From Ktedonobacter racemifer DSM 44963 (GTDB taxonomy: Bacteria > Chloroflexota > Ktedonobacteria > Ktedonobacterales > Ktedonobacteraceae), in contig NZ_ADVG01000002.1 of NCBI RefSeq assembly GCF_000178855.1, forward strand, positions 1,426,001 through 1,490,000: a stretch of DNA of 64,000 bases. The letters are read 5' to 3'. Shown in pieces: positions 43,102-51,851 of this stretch. The position numbers were made by a program, and so were the translations under genes. The notes beneath the pieces were generated by a model. That model did no database searches, was not told the DNA's origin, and was given only the letters and a program-made list of their open reading frames with translations. Position 1 is the stretch's first letter. Each line of letters begins with the position of its first letter.

Positions 43102-45228
43102 TCAATTAAACACTTTCAGGTTGCTATAGACGACGTCGGCATCTTCCTTCTGTGCGTTCGCGAGAAAGGCGATGACACCTTGATCTGGATGGTCAGCATT
43201 GCTGAGCGATGCGACAAAGGTGTTGTTGACATAGAATGAGAGCGTTGTCCCGTGAGCGATGATTTGGAGCGTATTCTTGACGCCAGGACCCGTGTGGAAA
43301 CCTGTGGTAATGTTATCCTCTTTCAAGGGAGTAGAGCCAGTGGAGAAGTTCCCCGAAGAAGAGATTTTGTAGTGTCCATCGGGTCCAATCTGAAAGAGAT
43401 AGCCCGCGTAGGTTCCAATAACGCTCTTGGCGACACGGAAGTAGACGCCACCGCCGCCATCGCCGCTCTTGATGAGCATATCTACGCTAATGGTCTGGTC
43501 ACCAAACTGTTTCTGGCTCTCCGAGCAACCCTTACTTGAGCTTGAGCCTAGAAAACCCTTGGCCACCGTCACGTGATAGCCCTCATTAGGAATGAAGGAA
43601 CAACTGGAGCTTGATTCCCATCCCGCCTCGCTGCCAGCGTCTGTCAGGGGGTCCTGATAGACGGGGTTGGTCGCGGTCGCGGTTCTGATGACCGAGGCTG
43701 TCGCCTGGGCCTGCTGAGTGGCCTGCGCCTGCGCCTGGGCTGTCTGGGCCGCGCCAGGGTCCTGGGTGCTGATCGCCGTGGCGCTCGAGCCGTTTGTGCC
43801 GTTGTTGCTGGTGCCTGGCGTGCCGTTCTTCAAGAGCATATAGGCGGGAACGGCGATGATGAGCAAGATGAGAAGGGCGACACCGACCATGATGTAGCCG
43901 CGATTGGGAGAGGGTGGCTCGGGTGGGGGCGTGGGCGCGGCGGGACGTGGACGCGGCGCCTGGTGCTGGGGTGAGGAGGCAGAACGTGCCTGGGGCTGAT
44001 CATAGCGATCCTGCTGCCCGTAGCGCTGCTGCTCTGGAGGATACTGGCGAGACTGAGGCTGCCCATAACCCTGTTGCCCGTAGTTCTGCTGAGAAGTTCG
44101 GGGCGCCTGCTCGCGTGTGGGAGTGCCAGCGTGCGGGGCATAATTCTGGGGCGAATGCGCCGCTTGGTAAGGAGGCTGGCCCCGGTTGGGTTCGGCTGCG
44201 CGCTGCCCGGGGGGCGGTGATGGCAATACCAGCGGACCATCGGCGCGCTCGGTACGCAGCGAATGGATGGAGGGCTCGGCGGGGGCCGCATCAGCGCGCT
44301 CAGTGCGCGCCGAATGCATGGTTCCAGCGGGGGGCTCTCCCCGGACCGTGCGGTCGGAGTGGAAGGTGGCCCCTTTCGGCTCCGGTTTAGCCTGCGGCTG
44401 CTCCTGGAGCGCATTGGTGAAGGCATCGGCCATCTCGGTCGCGCTAGAATAGCGTAGCTCCGGGCGCTTCTCCAGAGACTTGAGAATGACCTTCTCGGCG
44501 GCGACGGGCAGGTTTGAGGCATAGCGTCGTGGCGATGGCGGCTGCTTATTGATGTGCAGCGAAACAACGGCGATCTGGTTCGCAGCCTCAAAGGGGACAC
44601 GGCCAGTGACCATCTCAAAGAGTAGCACACCCAGGCCATAGAGATCGCTACGAGCGTCGGCCTTGCGGTCCTCCTCGAAGAGTTCGGGTGCCATGTAGTC
44701 AACCGTACCCATCAAGAAGCCGGTTGAGGTGAGTTGGGTCACGTCGCCGGTGCTGCGAGCGATGCCAAAATCAGCAAGATAACAACGCCCCTCGTTGTCC
44801 AGCAGGACATTTGAAGACTTGATATCGCGATGGATGATGCCGCGCGCATGGATATAATCGAGAGCGGAGCCGATATCGCGCAAGATACGGGCGGCCTCCT
44901 CTGGCTTGAGCGGCGAGCGGCGCAGGTGGGTGCGCAGCGTCCCTCCTTCAAGATAGGGCATCACCAAATAGTAGCACTCGTAGCCATCAACGCTGTTGCT
45001 ACCCGCGTCAAAAATAGGAATAAGATAAGGATGGCGTAACTGTGCCATTACCCGGGCTTCGCGCTCGAAGCGGCGGCGCATCTCTTCATCGTCGCGTTTA
45101 AATACTTTGACCGCCACGATACGCTGGAAGCGGGTGTCGTATCCCTCGTATACGTCCGCCATACCACCTTTACCGATGATTTGCCGCAATTCGTAGCGGT
45201 CAAGGGTCCTTCCTTCCAGGTCTACCAT
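43102..45228 (-). CDS. Membrane Ser/Thr protein kinase with extracellular lectin-like domain
   Basis: 708 aa from the ATG at 45228, with gggagaaaa upstream. Kinase domain 11-275: glycine loop IGKGGMADVYEG, Lys41 (VAVKVF), HRD at 133-135 (IIHRDIKSSN), DFG at 153, APE-like MAPELFEED. A 165-residue linker rich in Pro, Gln and Tyr follows. It starts with three repeats around HSxRTERAD (residues 290-330) that offer Ser/Thr targets. One membrane helix spans 446-466. The outside C-terminal domain (about 530-708) resembles concanavalin/DUF1080-type beta-sandwiches (YQDPLTD...WESSSSCSFIPNEGYHVTV...SVDMLIKSGDGGGGVYFRV). It is Hanks-type (PknB-like); the beta-sandwich replaces PASTA repeats and may sense a sugar. 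Confidence 0.92.
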   Translation of the reverse strand: MVDLEGRTLDRYELRQIIGKGGMADVYEGYDTRFQRIVAVKVFKRDDEEMRRRFEREARVMAQLRHPYLIPIFDAGSNSVDGYECYYLVMPYLEGGTLRTHLRRSPLKPEEAARILRDIGSALDYIHARGIIHRDIKSSNVLLDNEGRCYLADFGIARSTGDVTQLTSTGFLMGTVDYMAPELFEEDRKADARSDLYGLGVLLFEMVTGRVPFEAANQIAVVSLHINKQPPSPRRYASNLPVAAEKVILKSLEKRPELRYSSATEMADAFTNALQEQPQAKPEPKGATFHSDRTVRGEPPAGTMHSARTERADAAPAEPSIHSLRTERADGPLVLPSPPPGQRAAEPNRGQPPYQAAHSPQNYAPHAGTPTREQAPRTSQQNYGQQGYGQPQSRQYPPEQQRYGQQDRYDQPQARSASSPQHQAPRPRPAAPTPPPEPPSPNRGYIMVGVALLILLIIAVPAYMLLKNGTPGTSNNGTNGSSATAISTQDPGAAQTAQAQAQATQQAQATASVIRTATATNPVYQDPLTDAGSEAGWESSSSCSFIPNEGYHVTVAKGFLGSSSSKGCSESQKQFGDQTISVDMLIKSGDGGGGVYFRVAKSVIGTYAGYLFQIGPDGHYKISSSGNFSTGSTPLKEDNITTGFHTGPGVKNTLQIIAHGTTLSFYVNNTFVASLSNADHPDQGVIAFLANAQKEDADVVYSNLKVFN

Positions 45229-45669
45229 AACTTTTCTCCCGAAAGAATTTATTTCTGTGATGAGTGAGTTCTCTCTCAAACGAACGAGACTTACGCACTA
45301 TTATACTGTACGCGTCGACTATTGCACGCTCACTTGCCTGTTTTGCCTATGCATGAAAAATAAAGGGCGCAGGGCAGGCATCCAGGGCAATTAGCAGCAT
45401 ACCACGTAGCGATCAACTGTGCTGTTAGCAAACTCACAACCTACACAATTGTGCCAAAAAAAAGAGGCCCGAACTAACGCATGTACAACGATGCGCCGTT
45501 CGGGTCTCCCTCAGGTTGAAACGAAATCAGCTTGCGTCCCTACAAACCGTGGTGGAGTTTTTTTACATAGCTCCTTATGCGAAAACCAACGCCACTATCG
45601 TGGCTAGCGCTTCGCGCTCAGGTTTTCGATAGGAAGAATAAAAGAAAAGAAAGAGAGTTTTAGCATTGG
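45229..45669. other. Gap with a dispersed repeat
   Basis: No gene. The kinase promoter should lie near 45250-45320. The repeat at 45574-45627 is the only structured feature. Confidence 0.45.
45574..45627 (+). repeat. Dispersed hairpin-forming repeat (partner 41468-41516)
   Basis: gcgaaaaccaacgccactat, then ...tggctagcgcttcgcgctcaggttttcg. It has an internal agcgcttcgcgct hairpin and outer gaaaacc/ggttttc arms, so it folds as a long imperfect stem. It is intergenic here. Confidence 0.6.
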
Positions 45670-46209
45670 TTATAGCATTGGTAACAGGCGCTCCAGGTCC
45701 TCTTCACCGAGCCAGAGCAGGGGGAAGGCATCTTCCTCCAATGCTAGCATCAGGTGGTCGGCTTCACGCCAGGCCGTCTCATACATAACCGAGCTCACCG
45801 CTTGCTTGCGCAGTGCCTCGTCCAGGTCAACGATCCCCAGTAGGTGAATCTCCCCCAGGGGCGAAACGTCGATAGTAAGATAGAGGCCCTCGCAAGTGAG
45901 CATGCCCTGTTCATTAAGATAGTGACGCGCCACAATATCTACGCGCCAGCGCACCAGTTCGCGCTGCGCATTAAAGATAGAGGTGACGGCATAACGCGCG
46001 CCAGCCGGGAAGTGTTGCAACCAAAGGAAGCCATCGTCGGCTATGCACACTTCCGTCCCTGGCAACGTTACCATGAGCGGCTCGCGCACTTGCTCCAGTA
46101 AGAGCAGGCTTACATAGCCTGAGAACTCGCGCGAGTCGATGCGCGTCATGGCAAAGCGTTTCTTTTGTAGATCTGGTCCGTCCGGGTGATCTACCTGCCA
46201 CGTTTTCAT
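45670..46209 (-). CDS. DUF402-domain protein
   Basis: 179 aa from the ATG at 46209; an ATG at 46251 would add 14 residues, and neither has a clear ribosome site. The core matches the DUF402/FomD-like beta-barrel: FLWLQHFPAGARYAVTSIFN, QRELVRWRVDIVARHYLNEQ, LYLTIDVSPLGEIHLLGIVDLDEALR, then a helix ending YETAWREADHLMLAL. The family includes nucleoside-diphosphate phosphatases and RNA-associated proteins that bind metal through Asp residues in (Y/L)LxID-like and VDLDE strands. Role unknown. It is monocistronic, with a giant hairpin 120 nt upstream belonging to the next gene. Confidence 0.7.
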   Translation of the reverse strand: MKTWQVDHPDGPDLQKKRFAMTRIDSREFSGYVSLLLLEQVREPLMVTLPGTEVCIADDGFLWLQHFPAGARYAVTSIFNAQRELVRWRVDIVARHYLNEQGMLTCEGLYLTIDVSPLGEIHLLGIVDLDEALRKQAVSSVMYETAWREADHLMLALEEDAFPLLWLGEEDLERLLPML

Positions 46210-46305
46210 TATAGGGACCCTATACTCATAGTTTTTGCGAATGTATCGCATTTGTTTTCTAGCATTTTCTTTCTAGCAATTTCTGCCAAGTATAGCATAT
46301 CTCTT

Positions 46306-46387
46306 CGCGCCTGCGGCGCGCAGAGGGATTAATAAATGGATGAGAGTGGTCCTGGCTCCGCCAGGACCACTCTCATCCATTTATTAA
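46306..46387. terminator. Giant hairpin (28-bp arms) with GCGCC-type flank
   Basis: Arms 46329-46356 and 46360-46387 with a tcc loop, 10 nt after the stop of the sugar-binding lipoprotein gene on minus. Directly left, 46306-46320 is tcgcgcctgcggcgc, the complement of the module flanking the palindromes at 39450-39466 and 60683-60702. Confidence 0.82.
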
Positions 46388-46397
46388 CTTCTTTCTC

Positions 46398-47738
46398 TTA
46401 AGAATCTAAGGCCAAGGCGTAGTTGCAGGTGTTGGCCATCTTTTGGAGGGCGGAGTCTGAGGAAAGCTGGCCGGTAAGGGCGCTGGTGTAGCTGGTGGTG
46501 ATGGTTGAGCGGCATTGGTCCCAGGCGGGGAGAATGCTGGGGACGAAGCCGTAGGCGATGGATTCGGGGCCGACTTTGCGCTCAGGATAACGTGTGTAGA
46601 AGGCCTTGAGGGGTGCGCCCTCATAGACGGACTTACGCACGGGAATATAGCCCGTGGCCTGGACGAAGTTCGCATTAGCTTCGGGGCTGACGAGAAACTT
46701 CATAAAGTCCCAGGCCGCGTTCCGGGCCGCGTTGTCGCTGTCGGAGAAGAGGGCGAGATTTGTACCGTAGAGCGAAGTATAGCGCCCACCGGAGCCGGCA
46801 GGCAGCGGAACCTGGCCTATATGCAGCTTATTATGTATGCTCTTAAGCAGGTAGGGGTAATGCGAGACGGAGCCGATGGCGAAGGCCGCCTTGCCCGAGG
46901 TAAAATCGTTCTGCCAGGCGTCCTCACGGGTGATATGAATCGCGCCAGAGTCGGCCAGGGGAGCCAGGTCATCCATGGCTTGCAGGGCGGGTTTCGCGTT
47001 CGCGCCCTCGCTAAAGGTAGTCATCTTTCTGTCCGCACTAATAAAGTCACCGCCTCCAAAGGCTTTATAGAAGGTTGCCCACTCATCGACCTGGGGCGTA
47101 AAGGAGAGACCCCAGCGCGAGCCGTCGCCCTTGGAGACCTTCTTAATAGCAGCCTCCAGTTCACTCATGGTATCCGGCGGTTTGATGCCTGCCGCCTTCA
47201 AGAGATCGGCGTTATAGTAGAGCACCTCAACGCTCTTGTTGAAGGGCAGCATATACTGGGTGCCAGCGAGCTGGCCATCACGCCAGAGCGTGGGGTAGAA
47301 ATCAGCGATATCGGCCTGGCTTAAGCCGTTCTCACCGGAGAGATAGGACTGGAGCGGAGCGAGTGCGTTGGTCTGCTGGTATTGCGCGGCCCAGCTCTCA
47401 TAGACCTGGGCCATAGTGGGAGGCTTATGGGCCGCGATGGCCGCCGTAAGCCTGGTCTTCAAGGTATCATAGGAGTCAAAGGCCTGGAGATTGATGGTGA
47501 CATTAGAATGCTGATCCATATATTGCTGAGCGAGCTGCTCAACCGTGTCTTTGTTAGCTCCGCTGGGGAAAGCTTCCCAGAAATCGACCGTGTATGTCGC
47601 GCCCGGGTCCAAGATACCAAGAAGACCCGTCTGCGCATGCCTGGCACTCTCATTGAAGCCACATCCACTCAATGGCATAAATAGAAGTACAAGGCAAAAG
47701 CATGCCGCCATAGGGACACGCGACCAGCGATAAGCCAT
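46398..47738 (-). CDS. ABC transporter sugar-binding lipoprotein (family 1 SBP)
   Basis: 446 aa. Signal peptide with lipobox LSGC (Cys26). The mature part has family 1 extracellular solute-binding features: YTVDFWEAFPSG... EQLAQQYMDQHSNVTINLQAF, YMLPFNKSVEVLYYNADLLK AAGIKPPDTMSEL, FTSGKAAFAIGSVSHYPYLL, WDFMKFLVSPEANANFVQATGYIPVRKSV. This is close in style to UgpB/glycerol-3-phosphate or oligosaccharide binders. It should deliver a sugar or sugar phosphate to a membrane permease, but no permease or ATPase gene is adjacent, so it is an orphan. It ends at a giant hairpin. Start: ATG at 47738 with ggggaag upstream. Confidence 0.9.
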   Translation of the reverse strand: MAYRWSRVPMAACFCLVLLFMPLSGCGFNESARHAQTGLLGILDPGATYTVDFWEAFPSGANKDTVEQLAQQYMDQHSNVTINLQAFDSYDTLKTRLTAAIAAHKPPTMAQVYESWAAQYQQTNALAPLQSYLSGENGLSQADIADFYPTLWRDGQLAGTQYMLPFNKSVEVLYYNADLLKAAGIKPPDTMSELEAAIKKVSKGDGSRWGLSFTPQVDEWATFYKAFGGGDFISADRKMTTFSEGANAKPALQAMDDLAPLADSGAIHITREDAWQNDFTSGKAAFAIGSVSHYPYLLKSIHNKLHIGQVPLPAGSGGRYTSLYGTNLALFSDSDNAARNAAWDFMKFLVSPEANANFVQATGYIPVRKSVYEGAPLKAFYTRYPERKVGPESIAYGFVPSILPAWDQCRSTITTSYTSALTGQLSSDSALQKMANTCNYALALDS

Positions 47739-47835
47739 GTTCTTCCCCCTTGCTAAAACTAATTTCCCTCACGCCACCCGGGCCATGCACCTACTTTGTT
47801 TTAGCATGGGAGATAAAATAGCATATGCGCGTCTT

Positions 47836-47900
47836 TCAATAAATAAATATGAGATATGGAGATGCCGCAAGCATCTCCATATCTCATATTTATTTATTGA
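47836..47900. terminator. Giant hairpin, 30-bp arms
   Basis: Arms 47836-47865 and 47871-47900, perfect, cgcaa loop, AT-rich outer half. It lies 10 nt after the stop of the xanthine-dehydrogenase-type gene, closing the purine operon on minus. Confidence 0.85.
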
Positions 47901-47910
47901 ATATCAATTT

Positions 47911-50859
47911 TTAGGAGCGGATGGGTTCCTGGGCGGGGGACTGGGCTTGCGCCTGGGCCTGGAGTTGCGCGTGCCATGCGCGTAAGATGCGCTCAGGGGT
48001 CAGGGGGAGCGATGGCAAGCGGATTCCGGTGGCGGAGGCCACGGCGTTGGCGATGGCCGGGGCGACCGCGCCCATGGCGACCTCGGAGACGGCTTTGGCC
48101 CCAAAAGGCCCGGCAGGCTCGGTCGTCTCGACCAGGTAGACCTGAGTGCGCGGCATATCAACCGCGTTATACAGATGATAGTCACCCAGGTGCTTTGTGA
48201 GCGGCTGCCCCTTCGCGTCATAGAGCAATTCTTCGCTTAAGGCGCTGCCCAGGCCCTGAGCAAGCGATCCCTGAATACGTGTCTCGGTGAGCAGGGGATT
48301 GATGACGCGTCCGGCATCCACGGCGGCGAGAATCTGCTCCACACGCACACCGCCGGTCTCAGTATCAACCTCTACCTCCGCACCAACCACGGCGAAGGTC
48401 AGAGGCACCTGCGCTAGGCGCCAGGAGGCGCTGGTCATCAACTGGCGATTCTCGACATAGAGCGCGTAGGCCGCGACCTGGGCAACGGTGAAATCCTGCT
48501 CACCCGCGCCAGAGATCAGGCCGTCGCTCATCTTCAAGGACTCGGGCAAGGCGTTGAGCATTCGGCCTGCGATGGCCAGGATCTGGCGGCGCATTTGTTC
48601 GGCGGCCTTGCGCACAGCGCCACCGCCAAGGTAGAGCGTCGAGGTGACCCCCTCACCTATGGCCGTGGGCGTCACAGCTGTATCTTCAGTATAGATGACT
48701 ATGCTCTCCAGAGCCACGCCCAGGGTCTCAGCAGCGACCTGGGCCAGCAGGGTGCGCTCGTTATCCTCGCAGCTACCGGCGCCAACGAAGACATCAAAGG
48801 ACCCGTCCTCGTTAAGCTTCATGGTCGCGCCACTGGTGGAGGCTGGAGGCAGGGGGCTGCCCTGCATCGTCAGAGCTACGCCCACGCCACGGCGCAGGCG
48901 TCCATTGTTGACCACTCCGCGCTTGATATGCCAGCCCAGCTTCTCCTCGACCAGGCGCAGGCATTCGGCCAGCCCGCTGCTCTCCACGAGCAGGGAGCCG
49001 ACATCCTGGCCCGCGGTAGCGACCTTGGCCAGGACAAGCTCATCACCTGTGCGCAGCCAGTTACGGCGACGCAATTCAAGAGCGTCCAAGCGCAGGCGAC
49101 GCGCGATCTCGTCCAGATGGCTCTCAAGGGCGAAGGCCTCCTGCGCGGAGCTATAGCCTCTCAAGGCACTGGAGGGCGGTGTGTTGGTATAGAGTACCTC
49201 GGCGACATAGCGCATATTCGCGCAGGGATAGAGCGAGAGAGCCTGTGAAACCACGCCCTCGGGCGCGGTAAGAGGATGCGTGGCGTAGGCACCAGTACTG
49301 GTCAGAAGCGCCATCTGGTTGGCTACCAGCTTGCCATCTTGTTTGACGCCAGTCTTGAGGCGAATGATATAGTTTGGCCAGACGGGGCCACTAGTAAACT
49401 CCTCGCTACGGGAGAAGGCCAGGGTCACGGGTCGCCCCGTCACCTGGGTCGCCAGCGCGCAGAGGTCTTCTAGCACCACAGCTTGCTTGCTACCAAAGCC
49501 GCCACCGACCTCGGGGCGGATGACACGCACCTTGCGTAGGGGTAGATTAAGCAGGCGCGCCAGGGTGCGTCGCACATGATGCGGACTCTGTGTATTGGTC
49601 CTGACAACCAGCACCCCATCCGCGTCGATATAGGTTACCACGCGATGGGTCTCAAGTGGGGCGGGCTGTGCCATTGGCACTATATACTCACCCTCGACGA
49701 TCACGTCGGCCTCCTCGAAGCCCTTATCGACATCGCCGACCTCGTTGCGCACACGTGTCGCGATATTATGGGCGGCATCGAAAATACCTCGCGCCTCCGA
49801 CTCAGGATGCACACGCGGTGCATTCTGTTCCAGCGCCTGGCGGGGATCGAGCAGCGCAGGCTTGACTTCATACTCAACCTGAATCAGCCCCAGGGCCTCT
49901 TCAGCTATCTCAGGTGATTCCGCGACGACGAGCGCCACGCGGTCCCCCGCATAGCGCAGGACATAATCGAGTAAGAACTGGTCATATGGGCCACTCTCCA
50001 ATAGCCCACGCTCGACGCTGGAATAGGGAGAGCGCGACACATCTTTATATGTCAATACGGCATGTACGCCGGAGACGGCCCTGGCCTCCGCGACATCTAT
50101 ATCACGAATGACGGCATGAGCGTGGGGACTGGTCAGCAGGCGCGCGTGCAGCATACCACGCCGCTCGATATCGGTCACAAAGGTTGGCGTGCCGCTCACA
50201 AGCTGCGCGGCATTGTACATCGGCAACGACTTGCCGACGATGGCGTACTCGGTATCGGCGTTGGCGCTCATCCCACTGGTAATCACGGGCAAGCGATCGG
50301 TCGCGCCATTTGCGGTAAGCTGGCGATCCATGCCCAGAGCGGCCAGGGGATTCTGCTCGCTCTGGCGCACGACGTTGGGGGTTACCTCCTCAACCTCTTC
50401 GCCATGTAGCAAGGCGGCGGCACGCAAGACGGCCTGCACAGGCTTCTCATATCCGCCACAGCGGCAGAGGTTGCCCGAGAGAGCCTCGCGCACCTCATCG
50501 TCACTTGGATGGTTGTTGCGCTGGAGTAAGGCATAGGCTGAAAGCAGCATACCCGAAGAACAGAAGCCACAGGGAGCGGCCCCGACCTCGACGAAGGAGC
50601 GTTGCAGGGTACTCAAGCCCTGTGCGCTGGGTAGACCCTCGACCGTGGTCAAGGAACAGCCGCCGGCCTGAGCCGCCAGCATCACACAAGCTGAACGAGC
50701 CACGCCATCTACAACTACCGTGCAGGCGCCACAATCGCCCGTCTCGCAGCCCTGCCGGATCCCATAGTACCCTTCGCGCCGCAGGAGGGAGAGCAGCGTC
50801 TCATTCGCCTCCACCTGCAAACTGGTGATGACGCCATTAATCTGTAGCTCTAGTTCCAT
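47911..50859 (-). CDS. Xanthine-dehydrogenase-type protein, fused 2Fe-2S and molybdopterin parts
   Basis: 982 aa. Residues 1-155 are the iron-sulfur subunit: plant-type [2Fe-2S] with Cys38, 43, 46, 58, and the second cluster with Cys97, 100, 132, 134. A linker follows; from about 205 comes the molybdopterin subunit (GMLHARLLTSPHAHAVIRDI, GGGFGSKQAVVLEDLCALAT, LRGYSSAQEAFALESHLDEI, GQDVGSLLVESSG, ...VAMGAVAPAIANAVASATGI), with the C-terminal AMGxxxPA(I)ANA end. Usually these are two genes (small and large subunit); here they are joined without the FAD part. The FAD subunit is the next gene upstream, overlapping as TAATG. With adenine deaminase in front, hypoxanthine/xanthine oxidation to urate is the likely role. 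Confidence 0.93.
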   Translation of the reverse strand: MELELQINGVITSLQVEANETLLSLLRREGYYGIRQGCETGDCGACTVVVDGVARSACVMLAAQAGGCSLTTVEGLPSAQGLSTLQRSFVEVGAAPCGFCSSGMLLSAYALLQRNNHPSDDEVREALSGNLCRCGGYEKPVQAVLRAAALLHGEEVEEVTPNVVRQSEQNPLAALGMDRQLTANGATDRLPVITSGMSANADTEYAIVGKSLPMYNAAQLVSGTPTFVTDIERRGMLHARLLTSPHAHAVIRDIDVAEARAVSGVHAVLTYKDVSRSPYSSVERGLLESGPYDQFLLDYVLRYAGDRVALVVAESPEIAEEALGLIQVEYEVKPALLDPRQALEQNAPRVHPESEARGIFDAAHNIATRVRNEVGDVDKGFEEADVIVEGEYIVPMAQPAPLETHRVVTYIDADGVLVVRTNTQSPHHVRRTLARLLNLPLRKVRVIRPEVGGGFGSKQAVVLEDLCALATQVTGRPVTLAFSRSEEFTSGPVWPNYIIRLKTGVKQDGKLVANQMALLTSTGAYATHPLTAPEGVVSQALSLYPCANMRYVAEVLYTNTPPSSALRGYSSAQEAFALESHLDEIARRLRLDALELRRRNWLRTGDELVLAKVATAGQDVGSLLVESSGLAECLRLVEEKLGWHIKRGVVNNGRLRRGVGVALTMQGSPLPPASTSGATMKLNEDGSFDVFVGAGSCEDNERTLLAQVAAETLGVALESIVIYTEDTAVTPTAIGEGVTSTLYLGGGAVRKAAEQMRRQILAIAGRMLNALPESLKMSDGLISGAGEQDFTVAQVAAYALYVENRQLMTSASWRLAQVPLTFAVVGAEVEVDTETGGVRVEQILAAVDAGRVINPLLTETRIQGSLAQGLGSALSEELLYDAKGQPLTKHLGDYHLYNAVDMPRTQVYLVETTEPAGPFGAKAVSEVAMGAVAPAIANAVASATGIRLPSLPLTPERILRAWHAQLQAQAQAQSPAQEPIRS

Positions 50860-51845
50860 TAGACATCTCTCCCTGTGCCTGAGGCGACGCTACTACGCCA
50901 GTGCGCGCTATTGATCGCCTCTTCTAATGCATGAAACGCCAGGTTTGCGCCGCTGACGCGTCGATAACTTCCACTTACGCGCACATCCGTTGGAGGTCGG
51001 AAGAGGGGGATGCCATTGCGCACAATGGCCTGGAGCGTGTTTGAGCTAACCGGCTGGGCCGCGGGCTGACCCTCCAATTGCTGCTCGATGGCTGTTACGC
51101 GTACGGGCTCCATGTTCACACCACCAAAGGCCAGGCGCACACGCTTATAGAGACCGTTCTCGATCTCGACGAGAGCGACAGCGTTCAGAAGGGCGGCGTC
51201 AGAGGGGGCACGGCTCACACGCTGAAAAGAGGTACCACAGGCGGTGAGTGGACGCGGAATGGCGATCTCGGTAATCAACTCGTTGGGGCGGCGCTCTAAC
51301 TCAAACGTGCTACTGGCGATGCGACGCTCCTGTCGACCCTTGAAGACCACGCCGGAGAGGGCCAGGCCGGGGCGATCCGTCGACCCTCCACTGAGATTCA
51401 CCTGTGTGCGCGAGCCTGAGCGTACGACTATCTCGGCATCTAGCGCCACCAGGGCCGTCAAGAGATCGGCCTGGGAGACTGGACCCGTCGCAACGGTGCC
51501 CCCAATGGTCGCGCTATTGCGGATCAGGCGCGATGAGGCGGAGGCGTGCGCGGCCTGTGAAAACACATCAATGCCTATGCCTTTGAGTTGAGGAGCCTCT
51601 GAGAGCGTCTGTAAGGTGGTCATGGCTCCAATGCGAAGATAGTTAGAGTTATTGTTGGAGCTATCCTCAATATACGCGAGCTGCAGATCACGTAGATCCA
51701 CAACCGCCTGAATATGCTCATCCCTCACACCCAATAAATATGTCCCCCCAGCCAGGGGAACGGTTTTCACATCCAACCGCCCCAGCAGGAGGAGGGCATC
51801 CTCAATATGTTCCGCCCAATGATATTCAACAAGCTTTAGTAGCAT
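50859..51845 (-). CDS. FAD-binding subunit of a xanthine-dehydrogenase-type enzyme
   Basis: 328 aa. CoxM/XdhB-type FAD protein: VPLAGGTYLLGVRDEHIQAV with the FAD pyrophosphate loop; RIGAMTTLQTLSEAPQLKG; ASSRLIRNSATIGGTVATGP with the second flavin motif; and the C-terminal CO_deh_flav_C domain (FQRVSRAPSDAALLNAVALV...). It passes electrons between the iron-sulfur clusters and NAD or another acceptor. Its stop overlaps the start of the fused 2Fe-2S/molybdopterin gene (TAATG), and it starts 6 nt after the adenine deaminase stop. It should form a complex with the fused protein. Confidence 0.92.
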   Translation of the reverse strand: MLLKLVEYHWAEHIEDALLLLGRLDVKTVPLAGGTYLLGVRDEHIQAVVDLRDLQLAYIEDSSNNNSNYLRIGAMTTLQTLSEAPQLKGIGIDVFSQAAHASASSRLIRNSATIGGTVATGPVSQADLLTALVALDAEIVVRSGSRTQVNLSGGSTDRPGLALSGVVFKGRQERRIASSTFELERRPNELITEIAIPRPLTACGTSFQRVSRAPSDAALLNAVALVEIENGLYKRVRLAFGGVNMEPVRVTAIEQQLEGQPAAQPVSSNTLQAIVRNGIPLFRPPTDVRVSGSYRRVSGANLAFHALEEAINSAHWRSSVASGTGRDV

Positions 51846-51851
51846 GTACGA

